Source: Candidatus Rifleibacteriota bacterium (GTDB taxonomy: Bacteria; Muiribacteriota; Ozemobacteria; Ozemobacterales; Ozemobacteraceae). From it: a stretch of DNA of 64,000 bases. The stretch covers positions 1 to 64,000 of the forward strand of contig JAAYVD010000040.1 in the NCBI GenBank assembly GCA_012517355.1. The letters are read 5' to 3'. This document shows, one piece after another, positions 1 through 8,884 of the stretch. The position numbers and the translations under genes were made by a program. The notes below the pieces were generated by a model, which was not told the DNA's origin, did not search any database, and saw only the letters and a program-made list of their open reading frames with translations. Each line of letters starts with the position of its first letter. Position 1 is the stretch's first letter.

Positions 1-1318
1 CGGCGGGGCGGGGAGGTGGCGGCCGGGGTGGGGCGGCCGGGCTGCGCAGGCCGGGAGCCGGCGGCGGTGGGGCCGCGGGTGGCGTGGATGATGGGGGCGC
101 CGGTGGCGTCGCGGGTGGCTGGGGGGCGGTGGTCGGCCCCGGAGGTGGCGGGGGTGGTGGCGGTGGCGGAGGCGGCCCCGGGGGGCCGGGCGGGGTCGGG
201 GTCGGGGTCGAGGTTGATGGTGGCGGATGGCCAGGGGGGCTGGCGAGGGTGGTCGTGGCGGCGAGGTCGTCGGGCACCTGGAAGGTGGTGGTGGCCAGGT
301 TGCGCAGGCCCAGGTCGACCGTGAAGGCGAACTCGGCGAACCGGAGGCGGTCGTCCTGGCGCAGCTGGACCCGGCCCGTCAGGCGGCGGTCGGCGTGGAA
401 GGTGCCGTTGGCGCTCTTGAGATCCTCGAGGAAGAAGGCGTCGCCCTCGCGGGTGAACCGGGCGTGGTGGCGGCTGACCCGCTGGCTGTCGATGCGGACC
501 TGGCAGTCGACCTGGCGGCCGACCACGGCAGGAAACGTGGTGATGGTGAGACGGCCGCCCCGGTCGTCGGCCAGGATCAGGACCGCGGGGGCCTGGGCGG
601 TGGCGGTGGGGAAGGTGGCGGCCGGGCCGGTTCCCTGCCCGGTGCCCTGCCCGGTTCCCCCGCCGAGGTGGCTCAGCACCTTGCCGGCGAGGGCAGCCCC
701 CGCGGCCGCGGCCACTCCGGCGACGGCCTGTCGCGCGGCCTGGCCGAAGGCCTCCCCCGCTCCCGCTCCGGTCCCGGTTCCGGTTCCGGCCCCGGTCAGC
801 GGGTCGCCGCCCAGGACGGCCGGATTGGGCCGGTAGTTCGGCAGCGAAGCCTCGGGCCGGCGCATCGTCTCGTCGAACTCCCGTTTGGCGGCGGCGAACT
901 TGCCGGCGAGGTCGCGTTCGTCGCTCACCCGGCCGTCGGCGGCGATCAGGATGTCATGGATGGTGCGGCCGGGAACCTGGGTGACGGTGATGTGCAGGCC
1001 TTTGGGGGACCGGCCCAGCCGCCAGGCGATGCCCGCGGCGCCGGTCATGGTGCAGGATTCGAGCATCCCCGTGGCGAGCTGGCATGAGAACTCGTGGGTG
1101 GCCGAGGAGAGCTCGAGCCGGCCCGCCGCGTGGGTGCCGATCCAGCGGACCGGCCCGGCGGCCGGGGCGCCTCCGCCCAGCAGGGCCGAGGCGGCGATCG
1201 CCTGGAACAGGGCGGCGGCGGCGTTGGCGGTGGCTGCCGGGTCGGCGACGGGGTCGTCGATGCGGGCGGCCAACTGGTCGAGCGGCGTCTCGAAGGGGGC
1301 CAGCAGCAGGTCGCTCAT
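1..1318 (-). CDS. FHA-domain protein, C-terminus cut by window edge
   Basis: The gene reads leftward from an ATG at 1318 and stays open for 439 codons to position 1, so its 3' end lies outside the window. Residues about 245-335 form a forkhead-associated domain with the phosphothreonine-binding motifs in order: G267-R268, S282-x-x-H285 and N304-G305. FHA domains dock phosphorylated partners, usually substrates of Ser/Thr kinases. Residues 1-160 are a globular part I do not recognise, 170-240 is a Gly/Ala/Thr-rich linker, and after about 355 the chain is strongly Pro-rich. Its ATG overlaps the stop of the upstream 1001-residue gene by four bases (ATGA), so the two are probably translationally coupled. 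No kinase or phosphatase lies in this operon within the window. Confidence 0.85.
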   Translation of the reverse strand, partial: MSDLLLAPFETPLDQLAARIDDPVADPAATANAAAALFQAIAASALLGGGAPAAGPVRWIGTHAAGRLELSSATHEFSCQLATGMLESCTMTGAAGIAWRLGRSPKGLHITVTQVPGRTIHDILIAADGRVSDERDLAGKFAAAKREFDETMRRPEASLPNYRPNPAVLGGDPLTGAGTGTGTGAGAGEAFGQAARQAVAGVAAAAGAALAGKVLSHLGGGTGQGTGQGTGPAATFPTATAQAPAVLILADDRGGRLTITTFPAVVGRQVDCQVRIDSQRVSRHHARFTREGDAFFLEDLKSANGTFHADRRLTGRVQLRQDDRLRFAEFAFTVDLGLRNLATTTFQVPDDLAATTTLASPPGHPPPSTSTPTPTPPGPPGPPPPPPPPPPPPGPTTAPQPPATPPAPPSSTPPAAPPPPAPGLRSPAAPPRPPPPRPA

Positions 1319-4300
1319 GCGGTGGCCCCTTCCCCGCCGCCGCCTCCGGACGACCCGCCGAGCACCAGCTCGGTGACGAGGTGGTCGTAGCGCAGCACGA
1401 GGATGAACATGACGACGATCGCCCCGGCCAGTTGCGGCAGGTCGCTGACCATCGCCTTGAAGACGATGAACGCCTTGTCGATGTTGCCCATCAGGGTGTT
1501 GGCCAGGGGCGCCGAGGCGGCCAGGGCGCCCCCCGAGAAGACGATGCCCAGCAGCGCGACCGCGAGGCCGGCGGTGCTGATGACGATGTTGGCCAGTTCC
1601 AGCACCTCGTTGAGGGTGTTGGTGAACTGGTCATACTCGTGATACTGCATGTTCATCTCGCTGATGGCGTGCGTGAAGCGGCTTCGCTTCTCCTCCCAGT
1701 TGGCGGGCACGGACTGGGCGCAGGCCGATGAATAGACGAACCCGACCACCTTCTGCGGGTGGCGGCCGAGCAGGTCGAGCGTCATGCGGGCGTCCTGCTG
1801 GTTGAGGGAATGGATCTCCTCGGTGACCGGGTGGCTCATGAAGAAGTCGATCAGCGGCCCGGCGACGAGGTTGTCGATGAGCTTGCCGATGCCGATGTCG
1901 TCCCAGGTCGAGTCGTCCTCGGCGGCCTCGGCCGCCAGCCGCTTCCAGTCGTCCTTGAAGAGGTCAGACACCTTCTTGCGCACGTCGCCGGCGAACTCCG
2001 AGAAGCTGTCGAGCATGGGCTTGAACAGGCGCGAGGCCTGCTTGACCATCCAGGAGAAGGCCCCCGAGACGACCGTGTAGATGGCCTGCCCCAGGCCCTT
2101 GCAGAGGTGGCCGACGAACTGCACCAGGCCGTCGATCACGCCCTTCAGGCCGTTCCAGAGGCTGGTGGCCCAGGACGGGGCGTCGGTGACCTCGATCTTC
2201 GTCCCCTTGATCCAGGTGACGAAGTCGTCCCAGTGGTCGGTGACGCCCGACAACGCCGCCAGGAACCCGTCGACGGCCGCCTCGAGCTTCGCGGCAAGGC
2301 CGTGGGCCAGCTTGATGAACGGGGAGATGATCGGTTCGAGGGCGGCGATGGCCTTCTGGCCGAGGCTTCCCAGCTTGCCGAGCAGGTTCTTCAGTCCGCT
2401 CCAGAGGCTGTCGAGGTAGGGAAGGATCACGTTCTTCGCCTGGGTGCCGATGCTGGCGATCTTGCCGCCCAGGAACGAGGCGCCGCCGGCGAGCCACTTG
2501 CCGAGCTTCGACTCGGCGAGCCACTTGAAGGCCGCCACCCCCTTGCCGAGCGCCCATTCCCCCAGGTCCTTCAGCTTGCCCGAGAAATCGATGACCGTGG
2601 TCAGGATGTTGACGAGGGTGCCGATCATGGTCGTGAAAGCGTCCTTCGTCTTGTCCTCGTGCGGCTTGAACCGGTTGAAATACGACTTGCTGCCCTTGAG
2701 GGCCACCAGCAGCAGCCGCAGACCGGCGATGGCGAGGTTGTAGCGGTCCTTCGGCTGCTCGGCGAGCTGCCGGCAGAACTCGAACCGGTACTGCTTGAGC
2801 TTGCGGGCGAACCCCTCGTTGAACAGCTCGAAGTTCACGGCCCCGCTGGTGCACTCGGATTCGTATCCCGAAATGGCCTCGTCGGCTTCGGTGTCGAGCT
2901 TGACCAGGGCCACCTGGTCGCGCGCCGGGTCGGGGTCGAGGACGATTTTCCCGTCGGCCAGCCGGGCCTTCTCGAAGGCCGTCCGCAGCTCGTCGAGGAC
3001 GAGCGAGTATTTCCCCTTCAACGCCGTCTTGAACCGCACGGGCGGGTTGTCGGCCTTCTCGAAGGCGACCTTCATCTCGGCGTCGAACACCCCGAAATAC
3101 TTCTTCTCGGCCTCGGGCACCTCGGCGGGCAGCATGACCAGGCCCTGGAGGGTCCAGCCCTTGACCTGTTCGGGGGGGACCGTGATCTGCAGTTCGTCCG
3201 CCTTGGCGAGGATCCCCTTCTTCTCGCCTTCCAGGAACATCGAGATCTGCGGGGCGACGGGAAGGAAGACGCGGCAGTCGAGCTTCACCTTCGACTCGCC
3301 CTCGCCGATGACCAGATTCACCTCGTCGTACAAGCGCTTTCCCTTCGCGTATTCGAGCGCGTCAGGCGGGGTGTAGGTGAAGGCCAGGGAGCCGTCGGCG
3401 TCGGTGGTGACGTCGGTTCGCGGCAGGGAACCGAGGGGGCCGCGTTCCGAATCCTTGCCCCAGACGACGGTGGCGGGGGTGTTGGCGAGCGGGTCGCCGG
3501 TCGACTCGTTGGTCAGGCGGACGGTGACCGTGACGTCGGTGCGGGGAACGGCGGGCAGGGGCGGCGAGAACTGCACGTCGGCCTTCGTCTTCGGCGAGAC
3601 GAGCTGGACGGAAATCTGGAGCTGTCCGGCCGGCTTCTGCGCCTGGCTCTTGTTGCTCCAGGCATCGACGGCGATCACGCCGGCGCGCGGCTCGGGCAGG
3701 TCGCTCAGGTAGCGGATCGATTTCCAGTGGCTGTCGGGGGGAAGGGTGGCCTCTTTGGCGTCGAGGCAGCGGAACTCGTCCTCGGACAGGTTGCAGGCGA
3801 ACTGGAAGGTGTAGTCGTCGTCGGGGGCGCGGTAGACCTGGCCGCCCTCCTCCTGCTCGACCCAGACGCTCAGTGCCAGCGCACTTTTGCCGTCGGCCGG
3901 CACCTGGACCACGCCCTCCTTCAGGAACTCGGCCGGCTTGACCAGGAACCCCATCTTGACCTGGGGCGGCGCGACGGTGACCGTGCAGGTCGAGGAGAGC
4001 TTGCGGGGCTGGCCGGTGACCGGGTCGGCCTCGGGCGATTCGGCCTCGATGGTGACCGTGATGGGGCGGCCGAACTTGTCGTCGCCGGGCAGGTCGAGGA
4101 AGGAGCGGGACGGTGCGGCGTAGGCGGTGAAGAACTTGTCCTGGGCCCGGACGTCGAAGCTCAGCAGGTCGGGCTGGTCGGTGCGGAAGACCGGGGTTCC
4201 GAACCCGCAGGGGTCGTATGCCCCGCTCGCCGGGTTGCGGCGGAGCAGCCGGACGTTGATCGGCGTCGGGGTCCAGTTCCGGTTCTGGGGGTCGTAGGGA

Positions 4301-4320
4301 ATCTCGTACGTCTTGGCCAT
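1315..4320 (-). CDS. Large protein with Ig-like N-terminal half, helical middle and C-terminal membrane segments
   Basis: This is a 1001-residue protein of unknown function. The first half (about 1-430) is beta-rich and carries repeated phrases typical of bacterial Ig-like or invasin-type domains, such as LANTPATVVWG followed by DADGSLAFTYTPP near residue 300. Residues about 530-800 are long amphipathic helices with short Gly/Ala/Leu repeats, reminiscent of tape-measure-like or membrane-active segments. Two hydrophobic segments lie near 920-942 and 966-982, before a Gly-rich tail. No N-terminal signal peptide is evident. It sits 37 bases after the membrane-protein gene at 4358-6064 and overlaps the FHA gene by four bases, so the three probably act together. 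No other phage-like gene is nearby, which argues against a true tail tape measure. Confidence 0.8.
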   Translation of the reverse strand: MAKTYEIPYDPQNRNWTPTPINVRLLRRNPASGAYDPCGFGTPVFRTDQPDLLSFDVRAQDKFFTAYAAPSRSFLDLPGDDKFGRPITVTIEAESPEADPVTGQPRKLSSTCTVTVAPPQVKMGFLVKPAEFLKEGVVQVPADGKSALALSVWVEQEEGGQVYRAPDDDYTFQFACNLSEDEFRCLDAKEATLPPDSHWKSIRYLSDLPEPRAGVIAVDAWSNKSQAQKPAGQLQISVQLVSPKTKADVQFSPPLPAVPRTDVTVTVRLTNESTGDPLANTPATVVWGKDSERGPLGSLPRTDVTTDADGSLAFTYTPPDALEYAKGKRLYDEVNLVIGEGESKVKLDCRVFLPVAPQISMFLEGEKKGILAKADELQITVPPEQVKGWTLQGLVMLPAEVPEAEKKYFGVFDAEMKVAFEKADNPPVRFKTALKGKYSLVLDELRTAFEKARLADGKIVLDPDPARDQVALVKLDTEADEAISGYESECTSGAVNFELFNEGFARKLKQYRFEFCRQLAEQPKDRYNLAIAGLRLLLVALKGSKSYFNRFKPHEDKTKDAFTTMIGTLVNILTTVIDFSGKLKDLGEWALGKGVAAFKWLAESKLGKWLAGGASFLGGKIASIGTQAKNVILPYLDSLWSGLKNLLGKLGSLGQKAIAALEPIISPFIKLAHGLAAKLEAAVDGFLAALSGVTDHWDDFVTWIKGTKIEVTDAPSWATSLWNGLKGVIDGLVQFVGHLCKGLGQAIYTVVSGAFSWMVKQASRLFKPMLDSFSEFAGDVRKKVSDLFKDDWKRLAAEAAEDDSTWDDIGIGKLIDNLVAGPLIDFFMSHPVTEEIHSLNQQDARMTLDLLGRHPQKVVGFVYSSACAQSVPANWEEKRSRFTHAISEMNMQYHEYDQFTNTLNEVLELANIVISTAGLAVALLGIVFSGGALAASAPLANTLMGNIDKAFIVFKAMVSDLPQLAGAIVVMFILVLRYDHLVTELVLGGSSGGGGGEGATA

Positions 4321-4357
4321 CGTCGCGTCCGTTTCTCCTCCGGGCCCGGGGCGGGCC

Positions 4358-6064
4358 TCAGAACACCTCCAGGATGTAGTCGCCGCCCCCGGAGGGGACG
4401 ACCTGGACCATCGTCGTGCAGGTCTGGCCCCCGCCGCTGCCGGTGACGGTGAGGGTCACCGGCTCGGGAGGCTTGTTGATCTCCTCGACCGGGTACTGGC
4501 CGATGCGGCAGGTCAGCCGGCAGCTGCCCGAGGTGCCGTTGAGGATCAGCCAGGGTGGCGTGGCGCCGGGGGTGACGCTGATGGCGGCGTCGGTGGCGGG
4601 GAAGGGGGCGCCGCCGTTCTCCGACTTCCAGACCGCCACCAGCAGCTCGCCGGGAGCCTCGGGTGAGACCGTGACCTGGTGCGTGTCAACCTGCAGGATG
4701 TAGACGGTGACCTTGGTGGCCGCGTCGGTGACGGCGGCGCCCACCCCGGCCCCGATCGAGGGCGGGATGCCGGCCTGCATGGCCTCCTTCGACCCGGTGC
4801 TGTTGTACCAGGAGACGATCTGCTTGGTGAGGGGGTCGTTCGGGTTGACGCCCTCGGCCCAGCCGCCGTCATGGGCCCAGGCGGTGGTGGCGCGGGTGAG
4901 CCACCAGCCCGCCACGCCGAGGATGCCGAGCACGAGGCTGGCGCGGGGCGAGACGGCGGGACCGCCCCGGCCCTGGGTGAGGATGGCGTAGATGCCGAAG
5001 ACGACCAGGACGGCGGCGAGGGTGGTGCCATACTGCCACGGGGCCTGCGAGAACAGGCCCCCGCTCAGGCCGAGCAGGCCGATCTGGATGCCGCCGGCGT
5101 AGTCGACCGCGCCCGGGCGGTGCACCTTGGCCGCCTGCAGCAGGTGCCGGCCCACCGAGGAGACCGGCCCCGACAGCAGGAAGGGGAGGCCGGAGGCCAG
5201 CAGGGTCAGGCTCCAGAAGCTGACCATCAGCTGGCTCTGCATGGGCAGATACCCGCTGCCCAGCCAGCCGGCGACGAACCCCGCGCCCAGGGCGGCGCCT
5301 GCGATGCCCACCGGCTGCCGGAAGGCGGGCAGCAGGGTGCCGGGGACGGCGAAGAGACCGCTGATGCTTCCCCCGAAGCCGCTCTGCCGGAACCGCGACC
5401 ACAGGTACCAGCCGAGGCCGCCGCCGATCGTCCAGGATGGGATGGCAGGACCTTCGTAGCCCCGGCAGGCGATGAATTTCCCCACCCAGGAGCTGTCGTC
5501 GAACCCCTCGTTGATGTAGGCCAGCAGGAAGGTGTGCAGGAACCAGGCGGCCACTCCCGTGAAGAGGGCGGTGAACAGGCGGCCGGGCAGCCCGAGCAGG
5601 ATCTGGCCGGGAAGGCTCCCCCATGGGATGGTCAGGAACCCGCGCAGACCATTCAGCCCGGCCGGTTGGCCGTCGGCATGACCGGTGGGGCCCTGGGGCC
5701 CGTGCGGTTGGGAGACGGCCCCCGGTGGCTGGCCCGGGCCGGGCTGGCGGGCCTGGGGATCATGCTGGGCGGGCGATTGGGGGTGGCGGCCGCCCCGGCG
5801 GGATTTGCCCGGCCCAGGCTGGGCGGCCTGCGGCTGGGGGAACGGTGCTGCCGCCGGGGCGGGTGGTTCCCGGAAAGCCCAGGTGGAGCCGTCCCAGCAG
5901 AGCCAGTTGCCGGTGCGCGGGTCGATCTGCCACCAGTAGCCCTGCTCGTCCTGGAGGCGCAGCTGGGTGGCCTGGTCGACGAAGGCTTCCTGGTTCATGC
6001 GACCCTGGCGCCACTGGTCGCGGATCTGCTCGAATCTGGCGCGAACGCCGGCAAAATCGGCCAT
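4358..6064 (-). CDS. Multi-pass membrane protein with N-terminal Trp-rich domain
   Basis: This 568-residue protein begins with a soluble segment. A Trp-rich motif at about 37-65 (GYWWQIDPRTGNWLCWDG) resembles the small GYF/DUF2510-like modules found at the N-termini of membrane proteins. A Pro/Gly/Gln-rich linker follows (about 68-135), then several hydrophobic helices between about 145 and 400. The C-terminal part (about 430-568) looks like an extracellular Ig-like domain with four cysteines. The ATG is preceded by a clear AGGAGG (6070-6075) and a promoter-like pair at 6085-6113. It heads the operon containing the 1001-residue and FHA proteins. The function is unknown; a membrane platform for those two proteins is an inference. 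Confidence 0.78.
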   Translation of the reverse strand: MADFAGVRARFEQIRDQWRQGRMNQEAFVDQATQLRLQDEQGYWWQIDPRTGNWLCWDGSTWAFREPPAPAAAPFPQPQAAQPGPGKSRRGGRHPQSPAQHDPQARQPGPGQPPGAVSQPHGPQGPTGHADGQPAGLNGLRGFLTIPWGSLPGQILLGLPGRLFTALFTGVAAWFLHTFLLAYINEGFDDSSWVGKFIACRGYEGPAIPSWTIGGGLGWYLWSRFRQSGFGGSISGLFAVPGTLLPAFRQPVGIAGAALGAGFVAGWLGSGYLPMQSQLMVSFWSLTLLASGLPFLLSGPVSSVGRHLLQAAKVHRPGAVDYAGGIQIGLLGLSGGLFSQAPWQYGTTLAAVLVVFGIYAILTQGRGGPAVSPRASLVLGILGVAGWWLTRATTAWAHDGGWAEGVNPNDPLTKQIVSWYNSTGSKEAMQAGIPPSIGAGVGAAVTDAATKVTVYILQVDTHQVTVSPEAPGELLVAVWKSENGGAPFPATDAAISVTPGATPPWLILNGTSGSCRLTCRIGQYPVEEINKPPEPVTLTVTGSGGGQTCTTMVQVVPSGGGDYILEVF

Positions 6065-6084
6065 CGGTCCTCCTGTTCCCCGCC

Positions 6085-6113
6085 AGAGTAGTCAAAACCC
6101 CGCCCGGACGCAA
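6085..6113 (-). promoter_or_regulatory. Sigma-70-like promoter for the membrane protein/FHA operon
   Basis: On the minus strand TTGCGT (6108-6113) is followed after exactly 17 bases by TACTCT (6085-6090). A start near 6078 would leave a leader of about 14 bases that still includes the AGGAGG before the ATG at 6064. Confidence 0.4.
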
Positions 6114-6170
6114 GAGGTGGCAGGAAGTCAGGATCAACGATGAGACCAGGCAGACACGGAAGAAGCCCGC

Positions 6171-6215
6171 CGCGGATGAACGCGGATGAACGCGGGTGAA
6201 CGCGGATGGACGCGG
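6171..6215. repeat. Tandem 10-bp repeat, four copies
   Basis: The decamer CGCGGATGAA occurs at 6171-6180 and 6181-6190, then as CGCGGGTGAA (6191-6200) and CGCGGATGGA (6201-6210), followed by CGCGG. It lies in the 285-base gap between two minus-strand genes (6065-6349). That gap otherwise holds the promoter at 6085-6113 and no coding sequence I can support. From memory, very similar CGCGGATGAA strings recur between genes in unrelated environmental bacteria; I cannot verify this here. Confidence 0.8.
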
Positions 6216-6349
6216 GGGCTGTTGCAGGGCAGGGTCCTTTGGCAAAGAGGCAGACGGCTGTCGATGGCAGATGACGCCACTCGTGACCGATGGCGAGCGT
6301 GGGCTCGAAGGTGGTGGACCCTGGTCCGTGCGCCCCAAACCTGGGGGTT

Positions 6350-7414
6350 TCAGTATCCCTGGTTGGGGGCGGGGCCCTGCCAGAGGCGGACCACCGGGGA
6401 GGCGAGCCGGGCCAGGCCGTGGTTGGTGCCCAGCCAGAGGTGGCCGTCGGGATCCTGGCGCATGACCATGATCTCGTTCCCGCACAGGCCGTCCGCCTCG
6501 GTGAACCGCCGCCAGTCCTTCCCGTCGAACCGCGCCAGGCCGCTGAATTCCGAGCCGAACCACCAGATCCCGTCGCGGTCCTGGAAGACCGACCGGCATT
6601 TCTCCCCGGCCAGCCCGTCGGCCTTGGAAAAGTGCCTGACCGGGCGCTTCCCCGCCACCGGGGGGCCGAACCGGGTCAGGCCGCCGCGGTCGAAGAACCC
6701 CGTGCCGACCCAGACCGCCCCTTCCCGGTCCTCGGCCATGGCCACGACGTTGTTGTGGGGAAGGCCGTTCTCCACCGAAAACGTCTGCCAGGTCGTGCCG
6801 TCGAACCAGGCGAGACCCCCGTCGGGTGCGGCGTTCGAGCCGAACCACCAGCCGCCGGCCGAGTCGGCCAGGATGGTCCGGACCATCGGGTGGGCGAGCT
6901 TTTCCGGGTGCGCGAAGGGGTGCCAGACCCCCTGCCGGAAGCAGCCGGTACCGTTCCAGGTGCCCACCCAGACCTCGCCGGAAGCCGTCGGGAAGACGGC
7001 CAGGGCCTTCGGATCGGGCAGGAGAGAGGTCAGGTCGCGCCATCCGCCCCCTGGTTCCAGCACGTGCAGGCCGAAATCGTGGGCCACCCAGACCGCGCCC
7101 GAAGCGTCGGTCGCCATGTCCTCGACGTGCGACAGGGCGGGCGTTCCCGTCGGCAGGGGAAGTTCCAGGTTCTGCCGCCAGTCGACCAGCAGGAGCCGGT
7201 CGCGGCCGCCCGCCCAGAGATGGGGTCCGGTGATGGCCAGGCCACGGAACTGGTCCGATGCCTGGAAGCAGGAGATGCCGGCCGGAAACACCCGGGCCGC
7301 CGGCAAGGGCCGCCACCAGATGGCCCCGGCCAGGAGGGCGCCCAACAGGACGGCCACGGCGACGGCCGCCGGCGAACGGCCGCCCCGCCCGATCGGATGG
7401 TGCCTGGGAAGCAT
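6350..7414 (-). CDS. Membrane-anchored beta-propeller protein
   Basis: The 354-residue product has an N-terminal hydrophobic segment (about 14-36) that acts as signal or anchor. It is followed by propeller repeats of the two-component-regulator type (Reg_prop), with recurring phrases such as GAVWVAHDFGL, EVWVGTWNGTG, WWFGSNAA, AVWVGTGFF, WWFGSEFSGL and LWLGTNHGL. Such propellers normally form periplasmic sensor domains of hybrid kinases. Here no kinase or other output domain follows, so it may bind a ligand or a partner protein. I chose the ATG at 7414: a TATATT at 7424-7429 would put the transcript start about three bases upstream. The in-frame GTG at 7435 would lie upstream of that box. Neither start has a good Shine-Dalgarno. 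Confidence 0.82.
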   Translation of the reverse strand: MLPRHHPIGRGGRSPAAVAVAVLLGALLAGAIWWRPLPAARVFPAGISCFQASDQFRGLAITGPHLWAGGRDRLLLVDWRQNLELPLPTGTPALSHVEDMATDASGAVWVAHDFGLHVLEPGGGWRDLTSLLPDPKALAVFPTASGEVWVGTWNGTGCFRQGVWHPFAHPEKLAHPMVRTILADSAGGWWFGSNAAPDGGLAWFDGTTWQTFSVENGLPHNNVVAMAEDREGAVWVGTGFFDRGGLTRFGPPVAGKRPVRHFSKADGLAGEKCRSVFQDRDGIWWFGSEFSGLARFDGKDWRRFTEADGLCGNEIMVMRQDPDGHLWLGTNHGLARLASPVVRLWQGPAPNQGY

Positions 7415-7465
7415 GGTTCCGCGAATATAAACCACCGCCCCGGGAAAGGGAAGGCAGGGGTGTGG

Positions 7466-8482
7466 TCAGGGGGACGAGGCGGGTGGCGGGGCCGGGGACG
7501 GCCACGCGGTCGGGGAAGCCGTGCCGGCGATGAAGGCGAGGCGGCGGTCGATCCAGTCGGCTTCGGAGGTGAAGCCGACCTGCTTGTAGAATCCGGCGAG
7601 GGCCACATACCGGGCGCGGATGTCGAAGCCGGCGGCATGCTGGAGTTTGCGCAGGCAGACGGGGCAGAGGAACATCGGCCGCGCGTCGCTCTCGCCGAGA
7701 TGGTTCGAGCCGTTCATCACGCACTCGAAAAACACGCAATGCAGGAGGCCGAACATGTGGCCGGTCTCGTGGGCCAGCACCTTGCAACTGCGCCGCAGGA
7801 GGAGGTCCTGCCACCCTGTCCGGCCGGGGTTGCCGGAGAAGCCCGGGGCATACCGGGCGAAGCTGAAGATGCCGACCCGGTCCGACAGGGTGGCCTCGCC
7901 GAACACGAAGTTCCAGGACGGGTCGGGGTAGAGGTCCTGCATGGTGACGCCGACCAGGGAATGGACATCGGTTCCCACCTGGGGTTTGAGGAAGGCCAGG
8001 AGATCGGTGGTGAGGAACTGGATCTGCCCGGATTGGGGGTTGCGGCGGGGATGGAACTCCCCGGGAGGGGGGGCTTGGGCGGGCAGGAGCCGGACCCCGG
8101 CCTGGAAGAAGGCGGCGGTGAAGGCCTGCAGGGCGGGCAGGGAAGGGCTCCGGCCGGCATCGAATTCCCAGAGGGGCAGCAGGGCGATGACCGTGCGGGG
8201 GGCGGCCAGCCGGTTCGGCCGGGCCGCCCGGTACCGGTCGAAACCCTGCCCCGGCTCCGGGAAGACGGACAGCCAGTCGCCCGGCCTGGGTTTGCCGAGG
8301 GGAACGAACCCCTCCGGCGAAAAGGCCCGCCGGTCCTCGTCCGACAGGCCGTCGAGCGAACCGATGGCCGACCCGATCGCCGTCGCGGTCGGGGGAGTGA
8401 AGCCGGGGAGGCGGAACAGCCAGAATGCCACCCAGACGCCGAGCAGCAGCAGCCCCAGTCGTTTGAGGGCCTTCCAGGCCAT
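7466..8482 (-). CDS. Archaemetzincin-family zinc metallopeptidase (M54), membrane-anchored
   Basis: The protein has 338 residues from the ATG at 8482, which is preceded by a strong GGAGGGGAAGGA. An N-terminal membrane helix (about 8-24) precedes the catalytic domain. The zinc site HETGHMFGLLH starts at residue 238 with Glu239 as the catalytic base. It is followed by the family signature C-x4-C-x-M, sixteen residues, then C-x2-C, which marks archaemetzincins (AMZ, peptidase family M54). The family is common in archaea and animals but sporadic in bacteria, and its substrates are largely unknown. Most members are short and soluble, so the N-terminal anchor is notable. A longer reading frame extends upstream to 8647 but lacks a ribosome-binding site and looks non-coding. 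Confidence 0.88.
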   Translation of the reverse strand: MAWKALKRLGLLLLGVWVAFWLFRLPGFTPPTATAIGSAIGSLDGLSDEDRRAFSPEGFVPLGKPRPGDWLSVFPEPGQGFDRYRAARPNRLAAPRTVIALLPLWEFDAGRSPSLPALQAFTAAFFQAGVRLLPAQAPPPGEFHPRRNPQSGQIQFLTTDLLAFLKPQVGTDVHSLVGVTMQDLYPDPSWNFVFGEATLSDRVGIFSFARYAPGFSGNPGRTGWQDLLLRRSCKVLAHETGHMFGLLHCVFFECVMNGSNHLGESDARPMFLCPVCLRKLQHAAGFDIRARYVALAGFYKQVGFTSEADWIDRRLAFIAGTASPTAWPSPAPPPASSP

Positions 8483-8884
8483 GTCCTTCCCCTCCCGCTT
8501 CATCAGATTCCCAGACCCTTTCCGAACCCGCCCAGTCTGCCTTGCTTGATGGCGTAGACAGCCTGTTCTGTCCCGCCATCGCGGCCCGGAAAAAAGCCGG
8601 GCCCGCCCCAAATATACCCGAGAAACCGCCCAGGCCGGCGTCCCCACGGGTTGGGGTTTCCTGGATGACCCGGGACCCGAGGGCCGAGGATCCAGGAAGG
8701 TTCATGTCCAAGGCAGGGTGCAGGCAGAAAGCGGGCGAAGGTCCCATGATCGTGGGAGGACCCCTGGTCCATGGCAAAGGGCGCATCAGTGCAGATCCGG
8801 AAAGGGGCCAGGGACCCCTTGGGAAGGGTGGGCAAATCAAGTACAATGGGCATGCAACCTTCCCTTCCCAAAGGAGCACCTTCC
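8483..8884. other. 402-base divergent intergenic region
   Basis: This gap separates the leftward archaemetzincin gene from the rightward secreted-protein gene. It holds the promoter at 8819-8847 and the ribosome-binding site for the gene at 8885. Open frames that cross it on both strands have no start signals or protein-like composition. I see no RNA gene or repeat in it. Confidence 0.5.
8819..8847 (+). promoter_or_regulatory. Sigma-70-like promoter for the secreted protein gene
   Basis: TTGGGA (8819-8824) and TACAAT (8842-8847) are separated by exactly 17 bases. The predicted start near 8854 leaves a leader of about 30 bases containing the AGGAG before the ATG at 8885. Confidence 0.5.

Noticed and set aside
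1315-4320. Phage tail tape-measure protein
   Set aside because: The helical middle is suggestive, but Ig-like N-terminal domains and the absence of any phage structural gene make this label unsafe.
1759-4446. Long plus-strand open frame opposite the 1001-residue gene
   Set aside because: Composition is Glu/Gly/Asp/Arg/Val low complexity, typical of the antisense of a high-GC gene; no start signals and no recognisable domain.
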